NCBI GenBank assembly: GCA_009739215.1
Contig: VSJF01000016.1
Coordinates: 175,684 to 239,683 of the forward strand
DNA length: 64,000 bases
Source: Floccularia luteovirens
Taxonomy: Eukaryota; Basidiomycota; Agaricomycetes; Agaricales; Squamanitaceae
Direction of reading: 5' to 3'
The first letter of the stretch is position 1. Each line of letters starts with the position of its first letter. A program made the position numbers and the translations under genes. A model generated the notes under the pieces. It had not been told where the DNA came from. It saw only the letters and a program-made list of their open reading frames with translations, and searched no databases. Positions 32,591 to 44,726 of the stretch are shown here, piece by piece.

Positions 32591-34463
32591 GTTAGGTCAT
32601 GAGATTAAGAAACTCTGCTCACTATATTAGCAGTACTCACCCATTTCTAACACTCTTCTGGCAACAATCACCTGCAAAGGGAATGTAAGTATATGAGATG
32701 TAAATTATATATGTAAATACCCATATATATGCATAAAGTTCCAGAGAAAAGAGATAAAAGAACATAAATAAATCCAACATGAATAATTGTTCTTGAAGAT
32801 ATGTCAATGGACATACTTTTATGATGACTATATGTCTTACATTTTGCACTAGTAAGATATTCTGTGATTCTTTTAACTTATAATTAATCTCTTGTCATTA
32901 CTCCAATAGGCTTGTTATTATAGATTCTACATGCATACAATGCTGTAATATTAACACAATTGTTACTACCATCTTTACAAAGAAAAAGAAACACTAAACA
33001 TTTTTCTTAATATCAGTTGCTAGCCAAAACAAGTACTAAAACCCGCAATATATATATCAATAACACAAAACACAAAAACCTGATAAAATGTCAATATTTA
33101 TTGACATCATAAACCTCCTTACATATATAGCAGATATAATTAAAATTATTAAATTATCAGTACAATATTCATCATGTGTACATTTTCCCATATCAAGCTT
33201 GAAACAAATATGAACTGTCTATGTCAATTATCACATGCATATTTTCTCATGTCAAGCTTGAAATGAATAAAAAATCCTGGTTATAAGACTGACTCCTTAC
33301 AGTGAAGAGAGATTAAGTGCAAGTAGGTTCAGAAACCTATGGGACACAGCGCTTCCATCTGTATATCTAAAATGTCTTCTAGAGATCAGTAAAAAGGAGG
33401 TTGTATGAGGTTACAGATAAATGCAATATTGAGAGCAAATAAAGAGAGCAAACACAGAATAAGGTCGAGAGAATAAGCAAAGGCAAGAGATGTTCAAGCG
33501 AAGTGAGGGAGAACAAAGTGACAGTGAGGTCCTTACTTGGACGAGTGAGTTTTTACACTAAAGGGTCCAAATATGCTAACAGAAGAGTGCGAAGGACAAT
33601 ATTTGACAAGTTAGATGACTTATAGTGGACGAAAGCAGTGAAATCAGTCGGGAAAGTGAAGAAACTTAGGGTGAGCTGGTTTTCTCTGCTTCTGAATATT
33701 CTCTGAGAAGAGGGAAAAAGGAAACTGAATTTTTCTAACTACTGTACAAGTTTTTGTTCTTTCTACAGAGAGAGAACATTTGTGAGTAGCTAGTGAAGTA
33801 TTTTTAATTTTACTGTTTGTAAGACAGTGCAAAAAACAAGATAAACAGAGAAATAGTTCAAAGGGTGTGGGAGAATCCAATCTCTAATAAGTGAAAGGGT
33901 AGGGGAGAAAATGAAGTAGTTATGAAGAGTTTGGTATAGTCAACAGGCCAGTGAGCGAGTATGCAATGCTCACGTTGCACATGATTACAGAAGTCTGGGG
34001 CATATCTCACTATTTTTGGAGTTGCACATGAGATAACCAGATGGCACAGGGGTGGACAAGGATGCCAAACAATCAGATAGTGCGATTGTCAAGATAGGAA
34101 AGGCAATCTCATGGTCTAGTTATCTTGGTGGCTGTTAAGTGGAGAGTTGGTCAGAAGAAGTTGCATGTGATGTCATGAGGTATGGAGATTAAGAGAGGAT
34201 GTGCAGGGGATTGATCAGTCACTGGGCTGGAGGGGTAAAAGAAGGAAGTAAGGAAAATTGCATGGTATATTTAGATAGACATGTCCAAGGTTTCTGTAGC
34301 TTCTGGATTGGAGTTAATATGATATGGAATCAGGAAAATATGTGGTAGGCTTATTGGTTACTCACTAATTGGATTACTAAAGTTGTGGGTGGTGACCAAT
34401 AGTGAGAAATGGTGATTTCCGAGGTGAGGCTGTGCGGCCTTCCTACAACAGACTTGGAATTTT
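32591..34463. other. Long AT-rich spacer, no supported gene
   Basis: About 1.9 kb. The left half is AT-rich; the right half (33300-34440) is A/G-rich on the plus strand and could be an LTR or leader of the copia fragment that follows, but I found no second copy or terminal motif. Short ORFs here are not convincing. Confidence 0.4.
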
Positions 34464-35347
34464 GCATTTCTTAAACTTTCTCTACTATCTGAGGGCACTG
34501 AGCTTTATAAAGTTGCTCCCCAGGGTTCATTAGTATGTCTACAGATTTGCATTCCATTATTCCAAATGTTTCCAGCATGTTCAGTATGTACTGCTTCTGT
34601 GACAAATGGATTTTCTGGTTTACTCTATCTCTAGTAATCTCTACACCTAGTAGAAACAAAGTTTCACCAAGATCTCTGAGTTTGAAATGCTTAGACAAGT
34701 CTATAACAAACTTATCAAGTGCAGATTTGGATTTGAAAGCAAGTGTAATGTCATCCACAAATACTGGTACAATGACTTTCAAGCCATCAGAGTCATAAAT
34801 ATAGAGAGAGGGATCAGAGTATATTCTCTTGAATCCCATTATACTCAATGCTGCAATAAACTTTTCATTCCAGAGTCTAGCAGCTTGTTTCAATCCATAG
34901 ATTGACTTGTTCAGTTTGCACATCATTTTCGGACCACCTTGCTCAAATCCTTCTGGCTGCTTCATGTAGATATCAGCATCAATGTCTCCATTGATAAATG
35001 CATAGGATATGTCCACAGAGCAAAGGTGCATGTCCTCAATAGCTGCCAGAGCAAGTACTAGCCTGATTGTAGCTTATCTCATTGTTGGTGCAAACACCTC
35101 AGAGTAATCAAATCCAGGTCTCTGATTGAAACCCTTTGCTACAATTCTAGCTTTGTACCTCTCAATCAACCCATCTGCATTGTGTTTCACCTTGAATACC
35201 TATCTAGAACCTATTGCCTTTTGCCCAGGTGGTAATGGAACTACTGACCAGGTGCCATTATTAAAGTGAGCTTATATTTCATCAGCAGCAGCTTGTTTCC
35301 AAGACTCTGCATCAGATCTGGTAAGTGCTTCCTTGTATGTCAATGGC
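34464..35347 (-). pseudogene. Copia reverse transcriptase fragment of a fourth, divergent family
   Basis: A 186-residue open stretch (35031-34471) contains VDISYAFINGDIDADIYMKQ, SIYGLKQAARLWNEKF, VPVFVDDITLAF (the YxDD motif, here FVDD) and LFLLGVEITRDR. Upstream, in the same direction to 35347, more reverse transcriptase is readable with stops ([24 protein letters not shown]). It is clearly less similar to families A-C than they are to one another. Its 5' side is cut by the family A LTR at 35348, and RNase H is absent. Confidence 0.85.
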
Positions 35348-35664
35348 TATTAGAGTGTAAATAGAGTATATTCACTTGAGGGGAAAGTATGCCATAGAGG
35401 CCTCCTTATATACAATTCAGGAAGGCCTAGACTACTGTTCTAGACTGCTTAGAGTAGTGCTTCTAGCTTACCCTGACAGCTTCTAGTCTACTTCTGTTGC
35501 TATGATACCAGTGCTTCTAGACTACCCTGAGTGCTTCTAGTCTACTCTGATAGAAGCACCTCTGGTATCTATATAAGACCACTAGTTTCCAACCAGAACC
35601 CATTCTTCCTTTCTCTTCTATTTTACTATACTGTCTGTATATATAGCAGTAGACTATTGTAACA
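35348..35664 (-). repeat. Solo-like family A LTR
   Basis: 317 bp, TATTAGAG..GTAACA on the plus strand. The flanks ATGGC and AGGTA do not match, so there is no duplication. Many transitions relative to the E2 LTR point to an older insertion. Confidence 0.8.
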
Positions 35665-36004
35665 AGGTATTGTTTTATACTGCCTAAGAATAGGTTGCTA
35701 ATTTTCTCTGCTCTGGATCAATATTTTCTTTGTTTTTTCAAGGTGGCATATTGTGGATAGAAGATTGAAAAATTTGAAAGAAAAAATATGATGTATTATA
35801 TATATAAATCATATATATAATGTTGTCAATTATAGCACATGGATAGTATAATATGGAATAAACTAAATCTTACTAACTGGAATGTTGCTAAATGATATTT
35901 TGATTAGGTTTGTGCCTTAACCTAGTCAGATTACTTATTTTTTCATTTTAGCAGATAAACTGTAACCTAACCAAATCCCAACTAGATATCTGAAGGGGGC
36001 CTAA
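35665..36004. other. AT-rich segment of unknown origin
   Basis: It lies between the LTR and the decayed copia body. It contains TATA repeats and a pair of GATTAGGTTTGTG / CTAACCAAATCCC-like segments that are partly complementary. Not assigned. Confidence 0.35.
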
Positions 36005-36829
36005 GAAACCTGATATGACATATCTTAGAGTATTTGGATATTTAGCATATGTCTATATACAAAAAAATAAAAGAAGATCTTTTGAATCACATATGAAGAA
36101 ATATGTTTTTATTAGTTATTCAGCAGGATACAAAGGGTGGCAATTTTACAATCCAGTAACAAGGAAGTTTATTATCTCAGAAAGAGCTGAGTTTGATGAG
36201 AGATACTTTCCTAGGATAAAACTCATTGTGATAAACTCTATTCCATCTCCAGATACTGTAAATCCTATCAATGGCAGTGACATGCCAGATTTAGAGGGGT
36301 ATAACAATTCTACAAATCAGTCAGCCACTCTCACTATTTCTTTATTTGTAGTTCATCTGCTAATATAGCCAGATAATAAGCAATTTCCTCTTGTACTGCC
36401 TGTTCAAGCAGAATATGAACCTCCTCCTTCTTCACTTATACTTGCCACTCTACTATAGTCACCTAGTCCTCAACTAATCTCCTTGCCATGTACTCCTATC
36501 AGATAATTCATACCCAATCCAGTAACTTTTTCTTTAGCTCTTAGAAAAACTAGAAGAAATATTCAACCTCCTGGTAAATGGTGAAAGGTTATATACTCTC
36601 CTACAATTCCTGAGACTTCTTCTGAATCTGAAGCAGTGTTGCTGATAATAAAAAAGAGTTCAGTGGTGTTGCTACTGCTACTAGTGTTATAGAGCCTAAT
36701 ACATACAAACAGGTAATGAAAGCACCAGATATAGAACTATGGAGACAAGCAGCTGCAGATGAGCATAAGGCTCTTATGGACAATAGTACTTGGGACTTGG
36801 CTTTGTTGCTAAAGGACAGACAGGCAATT

Positions 36830-37988
36830 CATCAGCAAATCCTCGTTTTAGTCTAACTTGAGCCATAGTAAGCCATAGCACCTATAGTAATCCATAGTAA
36901 CCCATAGTGATTTATAGATTTTGGCTATTTTCCATAGTAACTCATAGTAATCCATAGTAACTCAAAGTATCTATAGTAACTCATAATATCTATAGTATTC
37001 CATAGTGATTCATAGTATTCCATAGTAACTCATAGTAGTTCATAGATATTAATTATTTCCATAGTATTCTATAGATGCTATATAAATTTGTAAAATAATA
37101 TATAGTAATCTGTAGTATTTTGACTTAGAGTACTATTTCACTTTTTGGATTAGATAAGCAAAACATCAGACTTGGACTTAGAAAGATTTTTGGACTTAGA
37201 AAAAATTTTTTTTTTAAAGTTCAAATTTTGACTTCAGCAAAGTCACGTGACCTGTGGCTGACATGACATACTTTGAACTTCAACTTTTTTTTTTTGCTTT
37301 GAAGTTTTCAACCTTTATCTTTGTAAGTCATTCTTTTCTCCTTTTCTTTTACTGACATTCTTTTTCTAGATTCATTCTATTGTCATACATCTTTGCCATA
37401 TCTGCTCATTGTCAGGATCTAGAGATGGAAGGAGTTGAGAAGATGTGATAGCTTGGGCATTTGGTATGTTTTGTATCCACTTTTTTCCACTTTTTTTAAA
37501 TGTTTTCAACTTTTTTCCTTGTATGTCTAACTTTTTCCTTCTTTTAAACTTTTTTCTTTCTTTCTATATGTTTTTGACTTTTTTTGCCTTTTTTGGTATG
37601 TTTCCAATCTTTCCCTTTTTTGTTATGTTTCTAACTTCTTCTGTCTTTTTAGTTATGTTTTCCGACTTGATATATTTTTTTTCCAACTTGGTATATTTTT
37701 TTTATGTTTTTTTTTCTAACTTTTTATGTTTTTTTCTATGTTTTTTTTTTCAATTTTTTTTATGTTTTTTTATGTTTTTTTTTCCAACTTTTTATGTTTT
37801 TTTGTCCAACTTTTTTTCTCTTTTTTTTATTTCTTCTATATAGTATTATATAGTAGTATATAGTAATTGTAGTAGTAAAAATAAAATAAATATAATAAAA
37901 TAAATAATTCAACAAAGTATATATACTATTATAGTAGTACTATGGAGCACTCCATAGTGCTCCATAGTTGACCCAAGATTTGCTAATA
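36830..37988 (+). mobile_element. Short CATCAGCAAA-type TIR element (copy B) inside E6
   Basis: 1159 bp, left end CATCAGCAAATCC, right end GATTTGCTAATA, flanked by TT (36828-36829 and 37989-37990). Removing it restores the copia sequence at the codons for RQAIGSK. Same module order as copies A and C. It keeps a perfect GTCACGTGAC palindrome near 37241 and is very similar to copy A throughout, including the GGAAGGAGTTGAGAAGATG block. Confidence 0.85.
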
Positions 37989-38980
37989 TTGGTAGTAAAT
38001 AGGTGTTCAAAGTAAAGAGAAATACAGATAGCTTAGTTGAAAGATACAAAGCTAGACTAGTTGCAAAAGGATTCTCTTAGAGACCTGGCTTAGACTTTAC
38101 TGAAGTCTTTGCACCCACATTCAGAATGGCTTCAATCAGAACCATTATTACACTAGCAGCTAAGCACAACTACCATTTGCACTCTATTGACATTTTATCT
38201 GTCTTCCTGAATAGTAATCTAGTGGAAGACATCTATATGCAGCAGCCTGTTGGCTTTGAGCAACTTGGACCAAACTATGTTTATAAACTCAAAAAGTCTA
38301 TATATAGTCTCAAGCAATTAGCTAGACAATGGAACAAGAAACTGCATACAGCTCTTAGTAGTATGGGTTACAACAGATTGGAATCAGATAGAAGCATCTA
38401 TATATATGTCAAAGAAGGGGTTCTAGTCATTATTCCTGTGTATATTGATGATATTACCTTTATATTAAACTCTACCTCTAAGATTAATTCTATAATCAAA
38501 GAGCTAGAGAGTCACTTTAAACTCAGAAATATTGGACCTACTACTTAGCTACTTAGCATGAAAATCAGTGTTGATTCTGCCAACCACACTATCTTTCTAT
38601 CCCAGTAACAGTATATTAATGATATGCTTGTATAGTATAGCTTTACTGATTGTAATCCAATCTCTACTTCCATGGATCTAGGACTTGTACTAGAGAAAAC
38701 TCAAACTCTCTCTGATAAGGATGTAGAGTTTATGTCCAAGATTCTCTACTTGTCTACTATTGGCACTCTCACCTACTTGGCACAATGCACTAGACCTGAC
38801 ATCTCATTTGCTGTTGGTACACTTACTAAATACAACTCCAATTCTAACCCAACTCATTGAAAAGCTGTCAAGCATGTATTTAGATACTTGCAAGGCATCA
38901 AGGACTATGAGCTTGTATACAGAGCAGATGATGCTGCAGAGTTATTTGTAATATACTCTGATGCAAATCATGATGCATAC

Positions 38981-39305
38981 TGTTGTGACAGCAACAATCA
39001 CATGACTGATTACATAATGATGTATCTCACACTCATATACTCTATGGCACATGACCTTCATGAACATTCTATAACCTTCTATAAGATTCTATATATAGTC
39101 ACATGATATATTAGTGTATATGTGCACAGACCATTACACAAAGGTGTACAAACACCAATTATATATATAAGTAGAGCTACTGGACCTTATGTCCTTTGTC
39201 GAATTATATTTGTAGTAGCCAGTACTAGTCTAAGTCTCTAAGCACAAGTAAGCTCTAAGGTAAGAACAGTCCCCTCTATTGTGTGATACAGGGTGCTGCT
39301 CAACA
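38981..39305 (+). repeat. Solo LTR of family E in E6 RNase H
   Basis: 325 bp, TGTTGTGACAGC..GCTGCTCAACA, with the 5-bp duplication CATAC on both sides (38976-38980 and 39306-39310). It splits the RNase H region at SDANH. Confidence 0.9.
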
Positions 39306-39773
39306 CATACAAAGACACTAGTAGATCTACTGGTGGCTACTATGTTATGATTAGCAGTGATGCAATCAGCTGGTCTTCTAAGCTGCAGACTTGTGTTGCA
39401 CTATCTTCTACTGAAACAGAGTACATAGCAGCTGTTAAAGCAGGCAAAGAGCTCAAATGGATGAGAAGCCTATTTGATGAATTTGGATATACCTTTACTA
39501 AGGCATCTACTTTGTGTATTGACAACCAGTCTGCAATTAGTGTGTCTAAGAATCTAGAACATCATAGTAAAATAAAGCATCTTGACTTGAAGTTCCACTG
39601 GCTTAGAGAGAATGTAGAGTCTGACATCATCAATCCAATATATGTTAGTACCAATAACATGGTTGCAGATTGTCTGACCAAACCTCTTGCTAGAATCAAG
39701 CATAATAAATACAGAATAGGACTTGGACTTATTACCAAGAAATAGTCTATTACATATAGGATTAAGGGGGCTA

Positions 39774-39850
39774 TGTTACAATAGTCTACTGCTATATGTA
39801 CAAATAGTATTAGATAGAGAGATCAAGAGAGAAGAGTATGGATAGTATAG
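39774..39850 (+). repeat. Start of the 3' LTR of E6 (family A), truncated
   Basis: TGTTACAATAGTCTACTGC follows the polypurine tract AAGGGGGCTA. After 77 bp it is replaced by the family C-like LTR. Confidence 0.8.
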
Positions 39851-40848
39851 TGTTACAATACTCTAGTCCTATATATCTATATAGTAGCAAAGAAGAAAGT
39901 AATGTAGTAGTGTACAAGTTGTAGTAGTAGTAAAGTGGAGAAAAGAAAAAATAGAGAGTGGCATTAGACCAGTGGCCTTATATAGTAGAAGTAGACTTCT
40001 GGAATAGGAGGAGAGTATGAGAAGAGATGTTATTAGATTAGAGAATGTTTATTATAACATATAGATTAGTTACATTATTAATATATTTCTATGAGTTAAG
40101 TTCTAGTTTGTCATGACCTAGTATGACTATGATGTGATATGTGTTACTTACTATATCTTATATATTGTATCAGGGACATCTAGTACACAAACAAGGCCAA
40201 ACTACTAGGTAGTCTATGCACACTCTCCAAACATATATAAGGAGTATTACTATTTGGGAAGGTTGTTGTCATTTACTAGTCTTATCATAATACTAGTCAG
40301 ATTTCCCTAGTATAGCAAAGGGAGATACCAATGCATGAGTATTTAACTGCTACTTGTCAGGGCCTTGTGGAGGTCAGTTATCATAGATAAACAGTCAGGC
40401 ATTTCAGACTATATAGTATCATCCGTGCCTTTATATACAACTTGCCAGCCATCCTAGACTAGGGAGGAAGATAGAGCAAAGGTAACAGAGTAATGCCAAT
40501 GTTATTGGGGTACTTGAAACTAAGATCAAGCTGAGGCTTGATAGTAGTTTCTTGCTATTTTAAATATAAGTATTTTATACTAATAATAACCGATTGCATG
40601 CTACCTAAGTAAGTATTAAGTCAAGATCAAGTCATACAGAAGCTACTACAAGTCATTTAGAAGGTAGTACAAGTTATATAGAATAACATATAAGTCAAAG
40701 TGTGAGATATAGAGGAATAAGGCATGAACATATTATATATGCGTTCTAAAATCCAGGGAGATAGTGTGTATCTGGATAAGGTCATAACAAGAAGGCACTT
40801 CTACCTACTTTCTCCCCAAACTAAATATACACTATTTACACTCTAACA
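39851..40848 (+). repeat. Family C-like LTR with nested family D LTR and a second insertion
   Basis: TGTTACAATACTCTAGTCC at 39851, ending TTTACACTCTAACA at 40848. The middle is interrupted at about 40005-40150 by AT-rich sequence of unknown origin and at 40245 by a family D LTR. The remaining LTR blocks (GACCAGTGGCCTTATATA; ACAAGGCCAAACTACTAGG) match family C. Flanks TATAG and CTTAG do not match. After 40848 gypsy pol begins. Confidence 0.65.
40245..40789 (-). repeat. Solo LTR of gypsy family D
   Basis: 545 bp, TATTACTATTTG..GGTCATAACA on the plus strand, the reverse of the family D consensus. The flanks AGGAG and AGAAG differ by one G-to-A change and are the probable duplication. Confidence 0.75.
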
Positions 40849-43031
40849 CTTAGGAATGAATTGGCTTAAACATCTAAACTCTACCATCAACTAGAAAAAT
40901 GAAATACTGGACATTCCAAATAACTCCCTACTTGCACAAATAACTGCTAAAGAAGCTTTATACAAGAAGACAATAAGAAGACAATAACAAAGAACCCCTT
41001 GACTCTAATGAGATAATACACTATTTAGAAGACTCTAGTTCTAAAACCAAAGAAGAAACCTTTCCAATTCCAGTTAAAATTGTTGAGCAGCCATTTGTGT
41101 GGTGCATAGTGATAGAGACTCAAGTTCTTACCTTGTGCTTTACTTAATCACACACTTAGATTAGTATACTACTACTTATCTAGAAAGAACCATATTCATA
41201 TGTAAAGAGTGTCCTTATATACAGCTTTACTGTATGTACATATTTGGCATAGTAGATCCATGTACTATTCTACATAATCACATGTCTAACTCATAGAACC
41301 TCATAGAAGGTTGTAGAACATGCTTAGTCATATGGCACATGACATAGGGCATAGATAGATGTAGTCATATGACACATCATGTGACATATCATATGTGACT
41401 TATCACCTGACAAATTATGTAATCCATCATGTGATCATGCTGTTGAAACAAAAATGACTCAGGCTCAAATAATAACAGCAAATGCCATATCTCAAGAAGC
41501 TACAAAAATAGAAGAAAAACTTCTAAGAGAGTTTCATCTATTTAAAAATATATTCAGTAAACAGAAGTCTGACAAAATACTAGCAAGATGACTTTGGAAT
41601 TACAAGATAGATCTCAAATCTAATTACAAGAATAAAGATAGCAAAATCTACTCTCTCAACTCTATTGAAGGTCAAAAGATGCAAGAATTTATCAAAGAGA
41701 ATCTTGCAAAAGGATATATCCAACTTTCTGAGTTAGAAATAGCATTATTCTTCTTTTTTGTCACAAAGAAAGATGGAAGCCTAAGACTCTGTCAAGATTA
41801 CTGATATCTAAATAAAGGAACAATTAAAAAACCCTATTCTCTATCCCTAATCTCAGAACTCCTTACTAAACTTAAAGAAGGGAAAATATTCACTAAACTC
41901 AACATCCAATGGAAATACAATAATGTTAGAATCAGAGAAGGCAATAAGCCTAAAGCAGCATTCAAAACTAGAATGGGACTTTTCAAGCCCATAGTTATGT
42001 TTTTCAGAATGTGCAATTCTCCTGCAATCTTTCAAAACATAATAGACATATTCAGAGATATGCTTGATGAAGAATGGCTTACTATTTACATGGACAACAT
42101 TCTAATATTCTGAGAAACACTAGAACAATAAACTAAAAGAACCCTGAAAGTCCTAAAAAGACTAAATAAACACAATCTCTATCTAAAAATAGAGAAATGC
42201 AAATTCAACAAGAAATAGATAAAATACCTGGGACTCATCATATCAGAAAATAAGATTGCAATGGATCCAGTTAAACTAAAAGAAATTGAAGACTAGCTGC
42301 TCCCCAAAATAGTCAAACAAGTCTGAAGCTTCCTGGAATTCAGAAACTTCTATAGAAAATTCATACATAAATTCTTAGATTTAGCACAATCACTGAATGA
42401 ACTCCTTAAGAAAAACAAGTAATTTGATTGAACAGAAGAATGCTAATTATTATTTAAGAAACTAAAGAAAGCATTTACCACCATACTAGTGTTACAAATG
42501 CCTGATTTTTAGAAACAATTCCTACTAGAAACAGATATATCAAAATACACATCTAGAGTAGTCTTAAAACAAAAGGACATAAATAAGCAATGGCATTTAT
42601 GTGGATTCATATCCAAGTCATTTACTGAAATGGAAAAAAATTACAAGATCTATGACAGAGAACTCTTTACAGTTATTAGAGCCCTTACAGAATGGAGACA
42701 CTTTCTCCTTGGATCTTTATTTCTAGTCATCATAATATGTAATTACAAGAATCACACCTATTACAGAAACCCTCAGAAATTAAACTAGAGATAAGCCTGA
42801 TGGAGCCTATTCTTATTAGAATTCAACATTATTCTGATACACACTCCCAGTTCACAAATAGTGCAAAGTGATGCACTTTCCAGAAGACCAGACTATATTC
42901 CAAACAAAGATCATGATAACAAGAACATTACTATGCTCCCAAAACAAATGTTTATCCAAGTTATTGACACCCAAACTAGACAAGAAATTCTAGACTCTCT
43001 TAAGAAAGAACCAATGATACAAGAAGCCATC
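40849..43031 (+). pseudogene. Ty3/gypsy protease-reverse transcriptase-RNase H (E8), decayed
   Basis: LGMNWLKHLNSTIN at the start is the end of a gypsy protease. After the solo LTR at 41081-41450 come the reverse transcriptase segments: FFFVTKKDGSLRLCQDY, KLNIQWKYNNVRI, LFKPIVMFFRMCNSPAIFQN, and the catalytic motif IYMDNILIF near 42090 (second D replaced by N). RNase H follows (FLLETDISKYTSRVVL near 42525; KIYDRELFTVIRALTEWRHFL near 42650), then SDALSRRPDY at 42867. Many stops occur at W or Q codons. A different family from the 27-32 kb gypsy. Confidence 0.85.
41081..41450 (-). repeat. Solo LTR of family E in E8
   Basis: 370 bp, TGTTGAGCAGCC..GCTGTTGAAACA on the plus strand, flanked by AAAAT on both sides (41076-41080 and 41451-41455). 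Confidence 0.88.
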
Positions 43032-43798
43032 TGTTACTGCTATGCATGTTATGTGTTTGTAATAGAGTAGATTTCCCTCTGTTGCACTTTCAATATGTAT
43101 AATACAATTCTTGCATCTTAGATTGCTAGTTGGATTTCTCTAGCATAGTAGTGGGAGATACTACTATACAGATATTTAACTGCCACCAGTCAGAGTCTTC
43201 TTGAGGTCAGTTACAAGAGTGGGGTATCCTGGGCAATCAGGCTGCTATCTTGCAGGTATATATAACTATAGCTATCCTAGACTATAGAAAGGGTTTAAAA
43301 CCAAAGATGACAGAGTAATGCCAATAAGATTGGAATACTTGAAACTCAGATCAAGCTGAGGCTTGTCTGTAGTTTTGCACTACTTAAATATAAGAAGAGA
43401 ACTACTAATAATAAACTATTGACTCATGATAGTATGCTACATAAATAAGTGTCAAGTCAAGTACAAGTCATAGAAAGCTACTAGTAGTTATAAAGAAGAG
43501 ACAACAAGTCATATAGAAGTATAAAGGTGAAACATACAAAGAGGGCAGGGAAGCAATGCAAGATCTCAATTGGTTGAGTATAAATAGCTAAATAATCCTT
43601 AATTGGTGAATGCTAGTATAAGATACTATATAGAGTAAGCTAAAGTGGTTAAATACAAGTTATCTAGTTGAACCCACAAGGCCATATAGCTTAGTTGATT
43701 AGAGCACTTGGTATATATCCAGGAGATCCTGGGTTCAACTCCCTATCTGGCCATTTTTATAGTTTAATAATAACAGTAGTCCAAATAAGGTCATAATA
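43032..43798 (-). repeat. Family D LTR with tRNA-like insert in E8
   Basis: TGTTACTGCTATG..GGTCATAATA on the plus strand, 767 bp against ~550-570 for other family D LTRs. The excess is an extra segment of about 200 bp near 43560-43765 that ends in a tRNA-like sequence. Flanks CCATC and CTATT would match if two C-to-T changes had occurred. Confidence 0.7.
43680..43753 (+). tRNA. tRNA-Ile(UAU)-like sequence, probably a pseudogene or SINE head
   Basis: 74 nt fold as a tRNA. Acceptor GGCCATA pairs with TCTGGCC (one mismatch), D-arm GCTT..GAGC has four pairs, anticodon arm CTTGG/CCAGG encloses the 7-nt loop TATATAT (anticodon TAT), the variable loop has 5 nt, and the T-arm is CTGGG/CCCTA with two mismatches. 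Box A (TAGCTTAGTTGATTAGAGC) and box B (GGGTTCAACTCC) are recognisable, and TTTTT right after the discriminator base could terminate RNA polymerase III. The mismatches and its place inside an LTR argue for a decayed gene or tRNA-derived SINE. Confidence 0.5.
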
Positions 43799-44726
43799 CT
43801 ATTAACATAATAAAGAAATTCTCTATAACTAAATCAGCTCTATCCAATTAGAAAATAGAAGATAGACTAATCTTCTATCAGAATAGATGCTATGTTCCCA
43901 TGAATGAAAACCTACACAGACAATTATTATAGAAATACATGACTCAATCTCTATGGGACACTCTGGAATACTCTGCACTTGAAAACTCCTGAAACAAGAC
44001 TACTGGTAACCTGATATTCACATGTTCATAAAGAACTATGTCAAAGGCTACACCATATGTCAACAGACAAAGATAAACAGACACCTAACCATACTGCCCT
44101 ATAATCCAATAGGCACTCTAGAAAATAATAGATCATTCATGCAAACATTTGTAGATTTTATTACAAATCTCCTCAAATTAGATGGCTATGATTCTATCAT
44201 GGTCATAGTAGACTCTGGGCTTACAAAGAAAGTAATTCTAATCCCTTGTCACAAAACTATTAATGCCATCCAGACTGACCAATTATCAATCAACCATGTA
44301 TACAAATGCTTTAGTCTTCCAGACAAAATTATATCAGACAGAGAATCCCAATTCACCTTTAAAGCATTCCAAGAATTTGGCAAACTTCTAGACATCAAAT
44401 TAGCCATGAGCACTGCCTACTATCCTCAAACAGATAGAGGTATAGAATGCACAAATTAAGAAATAGAAGCATATTTAGCTATCTTTTGCACCAATAACTC
44501 TAAAACATGGAACTCCCATCTACCTCTTTTAGAATTTTCATACAATCAAAAACCCCATGCACTTTGAGACAAATCCCCATTCTTTATCATGATAGAATAT
44601 AACTCACAACCTATTTCCCATAGCATACAACAAAAGCAACATATTTCCACTAAAGAAAGACTTAAATCAATACAAGAAGCACAAGATGAAGCAAATGTAG
44701 CATATAAACTCACATATTAAACAATG
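43799..44726 (+). pseudogene. Gypsy integrase of E8, decayed
   Basis: Resumes after the family D LTR with the H2C2-type zinc region (YVPMNENLHRQ, then FIKNYVKGYTICQQTK at 44022). The core follows: FVDFITNLLKLDGYDSIMVIVD, KIISDRESQFTF and STAYYPQTDRGIECTN, then the C-terminal side until TIR element D at 44727. Several stops. The remainder of the protein reappears at 52451 on the other side of TIR element D. Confidence 0.87.

Larger units (their letters stand above)
36005..39745 (+). pseudogene. Decayed family A copia pol (E6), 5' truncated, interrupted twice
   Basis: It begins inside the integrase region (KPDMTYLRVFGY) and runs through the linker and start of reverse transcriptase to 36829. 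After TIR element B (36830-37988) it continues through reverse transcriptase (VYIDDITF near 38440) and RNase H to 38980. After the solo LTR 38981-39305 it ends in SSTETEYIA and IDNQSAI, stopping at 39745. Many in-frame TAG/TAA/TGA codons are explained by C-to-T or G-to-A changes. Over 36006-36137 I counted 18 differences from E2, all transitions, 17 of them toward A/T. Confidence 0.88.

Noticed and set aside
33644..33880. 78-codon minus-strand frame
   Set aside because: No recognisable domain, AT-driven codon choice, isolated in repeat-like DNA.
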